A DNA stretch of 54,695 nucleotides from Micromonospora sonchi (GTDB lineage Bacteria; Actinomycetota; Actinomycetes; Mycobacteriales; Micromonosporaceae). Every line of letters starts with the position of its first letter. The first letter of the stretch is position 1. The position numbers and the translations under genes were made by a program. A model generated the notes under the pieces. It did not search any database, had not been told where the DNA came from, and saw nothing but the letters and a program-made list of their open reading frames with translations. This document shows, piece after piece, positions 47,296-54,695 of this stretch. Location: assembly GCF_014646235.1 (NCBI RefSeq), contig NZ_BMNB01000039.1:1-54695 (forward strand). Direction: 5' to 3'.

Positions 47296-47805
47296 TCACC
47301 TCGCGGTGAGCGGGGACTCCGAGTCGTTTGAGTCCTCGTCAATCAGGTAGTACTGGAACGGCTCGAACTCGTACATGACTCCGGCTAGGGCCTTCACATG
47401 CACGTTGGTGCCCTTCGCCAACTTCTCCATCGGGTCCTCGTGGCCGTACCAACTCAATTGGAAGACGGGCCCAGTGTGCTTTTTGTTCGACGCATCGCCC
47501 GCCATCACGTCGATGGTTGATGCGCCGTTGGCCTCGCGCGGGTTGATGTAGATGTCAGAAACGAACCCGTCGAACTCGACTGTCTTCGCCAGGAACTTCT
47601 CAACGGCCGCTTCGACCGTCTTGCCATGCGGCGGGCCCGCCAGAAGCGCTGCAAAGTCGGGGTTGTTCTCGACCGTGATTGTCTTCGGCGCCGTCGCCGT
47701 CGCCGTCGCCTTCTCCGTTCCCGCGTCCGTAGGTTCGGCTTCCGGAACCTCGCAGCCGACGAGCAGTGCGAGCACGGGTACAACCAGGGCGGCCTTCTTC
47801 CTCAT
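47296..47805 (-). CDS. DUF4839-like lipoprotein
   Basis: 169 residues from ATG 47805. Signal peptide with lipobox: MRKKAALVVPVLALLVGC, Cys18 being the lipidation site. A Thr/Ala linker follows, then a compact domain (ITVENNPDFAALLAGPPHGK, VEFDGFVSDIYINPREANGA, VHVKALAGVMYEFEPFQYYL) resembling the OB-like C-terminal domain of DUF4839 lipoproteins. It would be anchored on the outer face of the membrane. Function unknown. Confidence 0.8.
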   Translation of the reverse strand: MRKKAALVVPVLALLVGCEVPEAEPTDAGTEKATATATAPKTITVENNPDFAALLAGPPHGKTVEAAVEKFLAKTVEFDGFVSDIYINPREANGASTIDVMAGDASNKKHTGPVFQLSWYGHEDPMEKLAKGTNVHVKALAGVMYEFEPFQYYLIDEDSNDSESPLTAR

Positions 47806-48529
47806 GCGGCCGAAGCATGCCAGCTGTTGCCCAGCCGGCCACCACCGAGCCCTACCCAGCACCGAGCGCTACCTGACCATCGCCGGGGCCGGTGTGCCTG
47901 ACAAGAGCGCGCGCCGCGTTCGATGAGCTGTGGGCGCCCAGCACGTCGGCCAGGCGCCGCCGGCGTGGAAGCAGCTGCCGAGGTTGGCGCTCGGCGTGCA
48001 CATCTCAGCGCTGTGACCTAGGACGGGCGGCGCTGGTCGACGGGGCCAGCGCCGCGGGACAGCCGGGTCAGCTGCCGGTGCTGGCGACGGTGGCCGGATC
48101 GGATCGGCGAGGTTGTTTCGCGAGTCGGGGTGACGCGGCAGAGCGTCCACGCGCGGCTGCCGCTATGACGAGGCTCGTCTGGCCGGGTTACAGGACCGAT
48201 CGCACCGGCCGGAATCGTGCCCCATCGGGCGGTAGACCTGTTCGGTGAAATTCTCGGCGGAGCACTGCAATCTTCTCTGAAAAGAATCTTGGCGTACGGA
48301 AAGGTTCGGTGAGAACCGACAGACCCGGCGACGGCATCGGCTGATGAGGCAGGACTGGTGCGGTATCATTAAAGGCACGAGCTGCGGGCGGTAGGTGATC
48401 GTTTCCTTGGCCAGCGCCCGCTGACCGCCGCCGAGTTGCTGCTCGTGACGCCATCCATCGACGTGTGCCGCGAACGGGTGTCGCTACCACCCAGCACACG
48501 TCATCGCCTTCAACTGCCAGACGAGGGAG
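47806..48529. other. 724-bp stretch without a convincing gene
   Basis: Frames on both strands are low in complexity or lack a start with an RBS. A lower-GC segment at about 48240-48380 contains GGTATCATTAAAGG (TATCAT as a possible -10), which may drive the 48530-49197 pair. Confidence 0.4.
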
Positions 48530-48841
48530 ATGTCCGTGACTGCTCAGGGCAAAAGGACCACCACCAGGTTGGAGCCTGGAGATCGGATACTCATCACCAA
48601 CGACCCCGCGAAGGCGTCGACCCGTACTCGGGGAGTCTGGCACCCGAGCCGGGTGAGGACCGGCGCGACCGCCGCCACGGTGACGGACAAACAGGCACTC
48701 GCTGGTCGTCGTACCCGCTACAACGTCGTGGCGGACGTGAACAGCGTCTTCGACCTGTCCGGAGGACAGACCTTCATCATGGCGTCGCCTGCGGCACCGC
48801 AATCCTTGGCCAAGTCCGAGCGCGAGGGCGATCAAGGGTGA
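48530..48841 (+). CDS. hypothetical protein, 103 residues
   Basis: Starts MSVTAQGKRTTTRLEPGDRI with GAGGGA just upstream. The middle reads ILITNDPAKASTRTRGVWHP, then VVADVNSVFDLSGGQTFIMA, giving the look of a small beta-rich domain. No family is recognised. The stop overlaps the next gene's GTG by GTGA. Confidence 0.65.
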   Translation: MSVTAQGKRTTTRLEPGDRILITNDPAKASTRTRGVWHPSRVRTGATAATVTDKQALAGRRTRYNVVADVNSVFDLSGGQTFIMASPAAPQSLAKSEREGDQG

Positions 48842-49197
48842 CCGGCCACTTGCCAGGCGAAGGCGGCATCCGGCGGAGCCCAGCGGCCAACCCGGTGCCC
48901 ACTTTCCAGTCCGCGACCTACATCATCCTGACTAGCCTGCGTCCGGACTCCGGGCTCATGATCGGCAGCGTACGGGCAGTCGCCCACGCCGAATCCACCC
49001 GCCGCCTGTATGGCGCGGGCAGCCGTGACGCCCTCGTCGCGGTGTATGTCCGGATAGCTGATGCGCTGATGCTCGTCGAGGTGGAAGCCACCGAGCTGTC
49101 GAGTGCCGCGGAAGTCAGGCGCTACCTGATCCGTACGTGGCTTCACCAGCAGTTGCTCGGGCAGTGCGAACTGGCCGTCCACCTGGATCGACAGTAG
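48838..49197 (+). CDS. hypothetical protein, 119 residues
   Basis: GTG 48838 overlaps the upstream stop. Core sequence TYIILTSLRPDSGLMIGSVR, then DALVAVYVRIADALMLVEVE and RYLIRTWLHQQLLGQCELAV: a soluble, mixed-structure protein. No family is recognised. Coupled translation with the 103-residue gene suggests the two products work together. A 13-bp terminator stem follows at once. Confidence 0.65.
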   Translation: MTGHLPGEGGIRRSPAANPVPTFQSATYIILTSLRPDSGLMIGSVRAVAHAESTRRLYGAGSRDALVAVYVRIADALMLVEVEATELSSAAEVRRYLIRTWLHQQLLGQCELAVHLDRQ

Positions 49198-49200
49198 GGG

Positions 49201-49236
49201 TGCTGGCCCGCGCGAGCATTGCTGCGCGGGCCAGCA
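49201..49236 (+). terminator. strong terminator of the two-gene operon
   Basis: TGCTGGCCCGCGC pairs perfectly with GCGCGGGCCAGCA across a 10-nt loop, starting 3 bp after the stop. Confidence 0.85.
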
Positions 49237-49462
49237 CCGGGACTCCAAGCCGCTACAACCGGAGCCCCTGCGACCGCCAGACGGTCCGCGGACACAGCGT
49301 AGCGGCGGCACTGCCCGTGCCATCGCCTCCGCACACAACCCGCTTGCGCCGTACGCTGCAATACCCGCCCGGCGCACCTCAGGTCGAGCTACAGCAGCGG
49401 TGAGTGTCGTATCGGCCACCGTAGCTGGCGCAGCTCACATCCTCAGAGGACGGTTACGGAGA

Positions 49463-49870
49463 TTACGTCCCTTTCGGGGCGAGAGTGAACATGCCGGGCT
49501 CGTTTTCGATGAGGACATTGCGACTGACCAGGCGTTTCAGCTTGGCGCGGGCGCCTTCGACGTGTTTCGGTAGCGGCTCGATGTCGAGAGCGAGGCAGAT
49601 GTCCTTGGCGCGCATCCCGGTGCCAGACGCTCCCAGGACGGCGAGGATCTGCTGGTAGGCGGAGCTGGTCACGGTCGGGTTGTCGGCGGTGAACTCGGTC
49701 GCGGCCAGCATGCGTAGCGTGTTGCGTGTGGTCACCAGGTCGGTCAGTTCGGCGTCGATGCGGGTCAGTTCGCTGGTGAGTGTGGTGATCTGGGCGCGGA
49801 TCTGGTCAGCGTTGCGGCGTGCGGCGGTTTCGCGTTCGGTGATCAGACCGAGGATCGTATCGAGGTGCAT
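49463..49870 (-). CDS. coiled-coil plus winged-helix IS passenger protein
   Basis: 135 residues. The N-terminal coiled coil (RRNADQIRAQITTLTSELTR) is followed by a compact winged-helix-like C-terminus (YQQILAVLGASGTGMRAKDI, then VEGARAKLKRLVSRNVLIEN). It starts 6 bp after the transposase stop, inside the IS ends, so it is element-borne. A role in transposition control or DNA binding is inference. Confidence 0.75.
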   Translation of the reverse strand: MHLDTILGLITERETAARRNADQIRAQITTLTSELTRIDAELTDLVTTRNTLRMLAATEFTADNPTVTSSAYQQILAVLGASGTGMRAKDICLALDIEPLPKHVEGARAKLKRLVSRNVLIENEPGMFTLAPKGT

Positions 49871-49876
49871 CGTGGC

Positions 49877-50707
49877 CTACTGGATTCGCCAGGTCCGGGT
49901 GCTGGTGCCGGTCAACCGGCGGACCATGGTCGCCATCGACGCCCACAACGTGCGTGATACTGATGATTCGGGTCGGATCTCGTACTCGCGGACCAGCCGC
50001 CGGTGCAGCATCAGCGTGCCGAGCGTCTGCTCGACGATCCACCGCTTCTTGACCGGCACGAACCCGGGCAGGGTGTCGGAGCGTTTGACGACCTCGATGT
50101 CGATGCCCAGGACCGCGCCATGCACGGCGAAGTCCTGTTTGAAGCCCGCGTCGACCCAGGCATGGGTCACCGTCGGGGCATGCTCGGCGACCTTGTCGAG
50201 CAGCCGGATACCGATCGCGTTGTCGGTGACCGACGCCGCGGTGATCACGACCGCGATGATCAACCCCAGGGCGTCCACGGCCAGTCCTCGCTTGCGGCCC
50301 GGTACCCGTTTACCCGCATCTTTGCCGGTCGTGGCGGCAGGGACATGGTTCGCGGCCTTGATCGACTGAGTGTCGACCGCGACCGCGGACGGGTCCTCAC
50401 GACGGCCGGCCTTCTCCCGGGCCTGGCAGCGCAGCAGGTCATGAATCGCGGCATCGGTGCCGTCGTCGCGCCACGCGGCGAAGTAGTAGTAGGTCACCGG
50501 CTTCTGCGGCAGGTCGTGCGGCAGATACGCCCACTGGCAGCCAGTCCGGTTCTGGTACAAGATCGCGTTCACGATCTCCCGGAGATCCTGTTCGCCGTGC
50601 CGGCCCGCGACCGAGACCCGCCTGGCCCGCCAGGCGTCCAGGAACGGGCCGATCAACGCCCACTGCTCGTCGGTGACATCGCTCGGATACGGCTTGCGCT
50701 GGCTCAT
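49877..50707 (-). CDS. IS5-family transposase
   Basis: 276 residues from ATG 50707. The N-terminal DUF4096-type domain is PYPSDVTDEQWALIGPFLDA with ILYQNRTGCQWAYLPHDLP. DDE residues: Asp in AVAVDTQSIKAANHV, Asp in HAWVDAGFKQDF and Glu in KKRWIVEQTLGTLMLHRRL. The frame is intact, so the element may be active. Confidence 0.93.
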   Translation of the reverse strand: MSQRKPYPSDVTDEQWALIGPFLDAWRARRVSVAGRHGEQDLREIVNAILYQNRTGCQWAYLPHDLPQKPVTYYYFAAWRDDGTDAAIHDLLRCQAREKAGRREDPSAVAVDTQSIKAANHVPAATTGKDAGKRVPGRKRGLAVDALGLIIAVVITAASVTDNAIGIRLLDKVAEHAPTVTHAWVDAGFKQDFAVHGAVLGIDIEVVKRSDTLPGFVPVKKRWIVEQTLGTLMLHRRLVREYEIRPESSVSRTLWASMATMVRRLTGTSTRTWRIQ

Positions 50708-50859
50708 ACCGGCCCAACACCGAAGCCCACGAACAGGACACGACCCATGTTCATTTTCATGCCATCGAGTGATCACTATCTACCGCGAACCCGCAGAACG
50801 ATCTCCAAACGGACCGAACGCATAGATCAAACTTAACCTCTGTAACCGCCCTCTCAGGA

Positions 50860-51022
50860 CGCGATCCCTGGTAGGGGCTATGAGGACGAGCGCGCACGGG
50901 ATGGTGTCGCCTGGCAGGTGCAGCCAGATGCGATCCCTGGTACGGGCGATGAGGACGCGCTCCCCAGGTAGCGGTCTGGGCGGCGGCCCGCGTTGCGATC
51001 CCTGGTAGGGGCGATGAGGGAC
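50860..51022 (-). CRISPR. CRISPR array 2, three repeats and two spacers, truncated by an IS
   Basis: Same repeat family as array 1. Copies: about 50860-50887 (first bases lost at the IS end; contains GGGGCTATGAGGAC), 50927-50956 (GTACGGGCGATGAGGAC) and 50992-51022 (one extra G near the end). Spacers of 39 and 35 bp. The IS right end replaces the first GTT of the leftmost repeat, and no repeat is found on the other side of the IS. No cas genes nearby. Confidence 0.88.
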
Positions 51023-51053
51023 CAGGACCAGCGCGAGGAGATCCCACCCTTGG

Positions 51054-51467
51054 GTGACCCACTCACCCACCCGGCGCCGGTGGTTTCTGCCGGATGGCAA
51101 CGAGCCGGTCTTCCACGACGTCGAGGCGTTCGTCGGGAACTACCTCGCCCACGTCGTCGGGCGACGCCTCGCCAGCGGACCGACCTCCGGGATGAACTGG
51201 TGCCCACGCTGGTGGGCCCATCCAGAAGCGATCTCCCGTCTCTACGCGTTGTGGCGGGCCTGGGAGACCCTGCGGGTCAGCGACCCGCAGACCGGCATGA
51301 GCATCTGGTGGCGCGACCACCTGGACCCCCACCTCGCCGCACTCGCCGCCGAGTACGGCCCGTTCAGCCGGTGCGGCCCCGACAAGCACACCGAGCCCCG
51401 CCCCCTGCCGGTCGAGCCCGCACCACCGGACGTGCTGGCCCAGCTTCCCGACGCAGCCGGCGTTTGA
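51054..51467 (+). CDS. DUF4913 domain protein
   Basis: 137 residues from GTG 51054. The core motif WCPRWWAHPEAISRLYALWR, then TGMSIWWRDHLDPHLAALAA, is typical of DUF4913 proteins found on actinobacterial plasmids, ICEs and prophages. The start lies 31 bp after the last CRISPR repeat, so its promoter is probably within or replaced by the array border. Function unknown; it indicates mobile-element DNA. Confidence 0.85.
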   Translation: MTHSPTRRRWFLPDGNEPVFHDVEAFVGNYLAHVVGRRLASGPTSGMNWCPRWWAHPEAISRLYALWRAWETLRVSDPQTGMSIWWRDHLDPHLAALAAEYGPFSRCGPDKHTEPRPLPVEPAPPDVLAQLPDAAGV

Positions 51468-51764
51468 TTCCTCGGCATCACCCCGGACGTCCATGTCAGG
51501 CAGGGCTTTTACCCTGCCCGCGACCATCTCGGTGATCGCCGTCGCTCTCAGGAAGCACCTTCCGGAGGCAACTCACGCAGCACGCTGCGGTCGTTGATGA
51601 CGGAGATTTACGGGCCGGTGGTTCGGTCTGCTACACCGGAGGGAATAAATCAACACACCATCGGACGGTACTTGAACCCAACCTCATCCGTCTTATCGTT
51701 GATGACGTAGTAAAAGAGAACGGGCGGGAAGCTCTCGCTCCCCGCCCGCTCCCTCAGTAGGACG
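51468..51764. other. stretch between DUF4913 gene and a minus-strand gene
   Basis: About 300 bp, partly of low GC (GGAATAAATCAACACACCAT). Apart from the terminator at 51721-51748, nothing is recognised. Confidence 0.45.
51721..51748 (-). terminator. terminator of the minus-strand small gene
   Basis: CGGGCGGG pairs with CCCGCCCG across a 12-nt loop, 17 bp beyond the stop of the 71-residue minus-strand gene. Confidence 0.7.
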
Positions 51765-51980
51765 TCATCGGTGAGTTCTGGCGACCAACCACGTCACCGT
51801 CGACTGTCCCAGCACCGCGAGGGCCTTCGCCGCCACGGCAAGGCCCTCGCGCTGTTGGTAGGCCGCCACCAGGGCGACCAAATCCAGCGCGGGCCTCGCC
51901 ATCTGCCACACACGCTCGGTACGCGAAGTGGCCCGTGGAGGGTCCTGCCCCTGCTGCTCCTTCACCGTGCTTTCTCCCAT
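51765..51980 (-). CDS. small hypothetical protein, 71 residues
   Basis: MGESTVKEQQGQDPPRATSR, then ALDLVALVAAYQQREGLAVA and AKALAVLGQSTVTWLVART. The C-terminal two thirds form an amphipathic helical unit that could be a helix-turn-helix. The start at 51980 fits better than longer frames. A hairpin follows the stop, which supports it. The 300 bp upstream (51981-52287) hold no clear gene. Confidence 0.5.
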   Translation of the reverse strand: MGESTVKEQQGQDPPRATSRTERVWQMARPALDLVALVAAYQQREGLAVAAKALAVLGQSTVTWLVARTHR

Positions 51981-52287
51981 CCGCCCCGAGGTTCGGAGCA
52001 CCGCGCGGTAACGCTCCGAAGAGCAGGCCGGACGCGCGGGAGAAACCACAGCAAGTCACAACAGCGGTACGAGATCGACGGTAACCGAGCAACCCGACAC
52101 AGCGCCGCCAACACCCGGCCGACACGCCGTGTCCACCCGGGACGTTCGAAGAAACTCTCGGGCCCGCCGGCATACCGCACCGCCGCGGGTAGCCCCTGAT
52201 CTCGCGGCATCGCTCGCCGGCCAGGTCGCCACCGCCACCCCTAGCTGAAGTCCACATCCTCAGGCGCCGTTCTGACGTCCTGGCCAA

Positions 52288-52818
52288 TCAGCCGCCGGCG
52301 GTGACGTGCTCGCACACCCGGCGGGGCCGGTAGCCGCCCGGGATGTCGGCGCCGATGGTGTCCCAGAACGCCGACGAGCCGTCGATGTGCCCGCCGAGCG
52401 TGTGCCAGGCGTAGCAGGGGTTTTCCCTGCGCAGCGCCGCGAGACCGGCGGCGGCCAGGCCGCAGCGGCGGTAGGCCGGCAGGGTGTGCGGCTGCTCGAC
52501 CCAGCCGATCCGGCACCGATGACATATCTGGTAGTCGACCGCGAACACGAACTCATCGCGTACGGAAGCGTTATCGGGGGCGTGGCCGCGTAGGTTTGCC
52601 GCGCGCATCCGCCAGCCGATCCGCTCGTTCGAGACGGTGTCCTGCCACGGCGTGGCCAGCCTGGGCACGACCGGCCAGCCGGACCGGCGCGGCCACCGGC
52701 CTCCGGTCAACCGCAGGAGCAGCTCGCGCCAGGGTTCACGCCCGGACACCCGGCCGAGCATCGCCGTGCTGGCCACCAGGTCCCGGATCTCGGCATCACG
52801 CGAGCCGGTGTCGGTCAT
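52288..52818 (-). CDS. hypothetical protein with GNAT-like C-terminus
   Basis: 176 residues. The second half reads VFAVDYQICHRCRIGWVEQP, then YRRCGLAAAGLAALRRENPC and YAWHTLGGHIDGSSAFWDTI, which resembles the acetyl-CoA loop (R-x-x-G-x-A) and C-terminal strands of GNAT acetyltransferases. The first half is not recognised. It is the last of three minus-strand genes spaced by 7 and about 126 bp. Confidence 0.62.
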   Translation of the reverse strand: MTDTGSRDAEIRDLVASTAMLGRVSGREPWRELLLRLTGGRWPRRSGWPVVPRLATPWQDTVSNERIGWRMRAANLRGHAPDNASVRDEFVFAVDYQICHRCRIGWVEQPHTLPAYRRCGLAAAGLAALRRENPCYAWHTLGGHIDGSSAFWDTIGADIPGGYRPRRVCEHVTAGG

Positions 52819-52825
52819 CGACTGC

Positions 52826-53122
52826 TCAGTCCTCGCCGGCGTCGGCCTGCGCCTGCCCGGCCTGCTCGACCAGCGCGTTGGTCAGGTCCCGCAGCCCCGC
52901 CACGACGTTCCAGTCCGGCCGGACCGCCGGGTCCAGACCGCGGGCCTTGGCGTCCTCCCAGATCCGGTCGACGTAGTCGTACAGCGCCTGCCGAGCCTGG
53001 ACCTGCGCTGCCCGACCAGCGACGTCGAGCGCGGCCAGACCTGCCGCATCGAGTTCGGTGAAGGCGTCGATCAGCTCGATCGCCATACCCTGGTGGTCCA
53101 GTCCATCGTCCACATTGACCAT
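52826..53122 (-). CDS. hypothetical helical protein, 98 residues
   Basis: MVNVDDGLDHQGMAIELIDA, then VQARQALYDYVDRIWEDAKA and VVAGLRDLTNALVEQAGQAQ. All-helical and acidic. No family is recognised. It lies 7 bp upstream of the GNAT-like gene, so the two are co-transcribed. Confidence 0.62.
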   Translation of the reverse strand: MVNVDDGLDHQGMAIELIDAFTELDAAGLAALDVAGRAAQVQARQALYDYVDRIWEDAKARGLDPAVRPDWNVVAGLRDLTNALVEQAGQAQADAGED

Positions 53123-53248
53123 GCCGGTAACCCTATGGCATCAGGTCATCACGCGAGCGCGCCGCGATTGTGGGAGCAGCATCGGGCCGGTAGCCGTCCG
53201 TCAGTGTCGAGCTGGGCGGCTCGGCGTCAGCGCCGCGATCCGGACTCC

Positions 53249-53632
53249 CTACCCCTCCGTGAGCGTGAGGGTTGCCCAGGCCTGGCTGGTACCGATCGGG
53301 TCGATCGCGCGCAGGTTCACCGGCACATCGAGCACGACCAGGTGCGCGCGCTCGTTCTCACCCCGGCCGGGCAAGATCAGACCGCGTACCGCGTGATCGC
53401 CCTGGTCGTCGCCGACTCCAGGCTCCGGTGCCCCCAGCAGTCGTGCGGCGGCCTCGGCCGGGAAGGGGCCGCCCTGCCACTCGATCTCCCAGGTCCGGCC
53501 GCCGTTGCCGGGCCACCAGTCGAGGTGGGAGGCGCCATTGAGGGCGCCGGTCTCCCGCAGGGCCGACATGACCCGTCCCAGCACCTCGTAGTAGCGCGCC
53601 GGGTTCTCCCGCAGGTAGTGCACATCCGTCAT
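53249..53632 (-). CDS. hypothetical protein, 127 residues
   Basis: MTDVHYLRENPARYYEVLGR, then ASHLDWWPGNGGRTWEIEWQ and HLVVLDVPVNLRAIDPIGTS. A soluble alpha/beta protein with a Trp-rich centre. No family is recognised. It shares direction with the next two genes and could be the first gene of that unit. Confidence 0.62.
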   Translation of the reverse strand: MTDVHYLRENPARYYEVLGRVMSALRETGALNGASHLDWWPGNGGRTWEIEWQGGPFPAEAAARLLGAPEPGVGDDQGDHAVRGLILPGRGENERAHLVVLDVPVNLRAIDPIGTSQAWATLTLTEG

Positions 53633-53858
53633 GACCTGCTCAACGAACCGGTCCAGGGGTCAGGTCCGCCCTGACCCTAGCGTTGGTTTCGCTGAAAGTT
53701 ACGGACGGGCCAGTAAGCCACCCTGCGTCCTCACGCGCATGTTTGCGGATCCCGATCACCGTCCTCACCGCGCTCCCAAGAACAAGTCGCGCTACCCCTA
53801 CGTCGCTGTGAGTGGGAACATCGACGCGGAGCGTTATAGCTATGGGGGAGGGGTGTGG

Positions 53859-54680
53859 ATGGGCCGGAGTGATGCTGATCCGTCGAAGTGGGATTGTCCA
53901 CCGCATACCAAGGCCAAGCACGACATGCTCGCGTCGTACTTGAATGGCTGGTTCCCGATCTTGGCAAGCTGGAATGGCCGAGTGTTGTACTTCGACGGCT
54001 TCGCCGGGCGAGGCCGCTACACCGACGGGTCGGAGGGCTCCCCGCTGGTGGCGTTGCGACATCTGGTCGAGCACCGCGCCTTCTCTCAGATGCGTCATCG
54101 TGAGTTCGTCTTCTACCTTGTGGAGGCGAACAAGGACAACGCCGCGTCGCTGGATCGCGAGATCGCGGCGTTGAAGGCCGAGAAGGCCCCCTGGCCGGAC
54201 AACGTAAAGCCCATCGTGATCAACGAGAAGTTCGACGTGCAGGCCACGGCCATGATCGAGCGCCTACGGGAGCAAAAGCGGCGGATGGCGCCCACGTTCG
54301 CCTTCGTGGACCCGTTCGGGTACAGCGGCTTGCCCATGGATCTGCTAGCTGAGCTGCTCAACTACGGCCGCAGCGAGGTGTTCGTCAACTTCATGGTGGG
54401 CCACGTGCAGCGGTTCATTGAGCGAGTCGGCCAGGAGAGAGCCATGCGGGACTTGTTCGGGCTCAGCGTCGAGGAGGTGCTGGACGGCTACGACGGCACT
54501 GGGGACCGGATTGCGCACCTGAAGACGGTCTACGAGCGGCAGCTGCAGAAGAAGGCCGGCTTCCCGTACGTACGTATTCAGCTTGGGGTAGCCGTTTGGG
54601 GCAACCACGGCCCGGTGGTGAATAGTTGCTTGAGCACGTCGAGGGCGTCCATGCCGTGCTTGGCGGCAGTGGACAGGTAA
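53859..54680 (+). pseudogene. tcmP: three-Cys-motif partner protein TcmP, 3' end replaced
   Basis: From ATG 53859 (after GGGGGAGGGG) the protein matches TcmP: CPPHTKAKHDMLASYLNGWF, VLYFDGFAGRGRYTDGSEGS, FAFVDPFGYSGLPMDLLAEL and EVFVNFMVGHVQRFIERVG, ending YERQLQKKAGFPYVRI. The family normally continues with about 70 residues including a YYLFF-type strand; here the frame runs into unrelated sequence (from about 54577) that is the antisense of a transposase end. TcmP proteins have a methyltransferase-like fold and are encoded beside Gp37/Gp68-type three-Cys proteins; that partner is not in the window. Probably inactive. Confidence 0.82.
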
Positions 54681-54695
54681 GAACGCAGGGTGGCG
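54578..54695 (-). CDS. partial transposase C-terminus, IS66-like
   Basis: Read leftwards from the window edge: ATLRSYLSTAAKHGMDALDV, then LKQLFTTGPWLPQTATPS and stop at 54578. The R-S-Y-L-S-T-A-A-K-H-G and GPWLP pattern resembles the last residues of IS66-family transposases. The rest lies outside the window. Its stop codon touches the point where tcmP ends. Confidence 0.6.
   Translation of the reverse strand, partial: ATLRSYLSTAAKHGMDALDVLKQLFTTGPWLPQTATPS

Larger units (their letters stand above)
49440..50859 (-). mobile_element. IS5-family insertion sequence with passenger gene, 1.42 kb
   Basis: Imperfect terminal inverted repeats: left TCCTCAGAGGACGGTTACGG (from 49440) and right, read inwards, TCCTGAGAGGGCGGTTACAG (ending 50859), 17 of 20 matching. 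It carries a DDE transposase and a small coiled-coil protein on the minus strand. No target duplication is visible. Its right end abuts CRISPR array 2. Confidence 0.82.

Noticed and set aside
48188..48835. 215-codon minus-strand frame
   Set aside because: Antisense to the 103-residue gene, which has an RBS and a coupled downstream partner with a terminator.
50757..51207. Minus-strand frames across CRISPR array 2
   Set aside because: They encode the same RPYQGS/LIAPTRDR strings from the repeats; not genes.

Overview
This window is high-GC actinobacterial DNA. Gene order and protein style point to a Micromonosporaceae host (Micromonospora/Salinispora-like): 5S rRNA, a TPR protein, a HAD hydrolase, tlyA, nadK, recN, steA, steB, a MraY-like enzyme, murJ, pyrG, a NUDIX hydrolase, ald, xerD, parA, scpA, scpB, rluB, cmk and der. 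Almost all genes start with GTG or ATG, and many overlap by 4 bp (ATGA/GTGA), as expected for co-translated actinobacterial operons.

Region 1 (1 to about 28.5 kb) is conserved core. It opens with the end of an rRNA operon (5S plus terminator) and a protein whose N-terminal half is a run of about ten-residue FRGG-type repeats. The tlyA operon follows, with two very small bridging ORFs linked by 4-bp overlaps. Next come nadK, recN and a division/envelope block: SteA/SteB, a MraY-like transferase, the lipid II flippase MurJ, a GT4 glycosyltransferase and an alkaline-phosphatase-like membrane protein. A 56-bp tandem repeat sits inside that block. The rest is CTP synthase, ADP-ribose pyrophosphatase, alanine dehydrogenase, and the XerD-ParA-ScpA-ScpB-RluB-Cmk-Der chromosome-maintenance and translation operon.

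Region 2 (28.6 to 31.2 kb) holds a LysR regulator divergent from a RidA/NAD(P)-dehydrogenase pair, then tRNA-Pro(GGG).

Region 3 (31.2 kb to the end) is accessory DNA with mixed base composition. It begins with a 7-repeat CRISPR array, followed by a mobilization module (relaxase, MobC and a possible oriT hairpin). A three-gene operon at 36.4-45.2 kb is the most striking part of the window: a trypco2-type small protein, a 1137-residue trypsin-STAND ATPase-TPR protein, and a 1674-residue paralog of NAD-dependent glutamate dehydrogenase. The paralog's N-terminal two thirds look native, but its nucleotide-binding and catalytic motifs are altered. It looks like a pseudoenzyme captured by a conflict/defence operon. 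An IS5-family element then truncates a neighbouring gene. Beyond it lie three palindromic direct repeats, a lipoprotein, a two-gene hypothetical operon, a second IS5-family element whose right end cuts into a second CRISPR array with the same repeat, a DUF4913 protein, several small minus-strand genes, and a TcmP (three-Cys-motif partner) gene whose 3' end is replaced by transposase sequence. No cas genes and no integrase are visible in the window.
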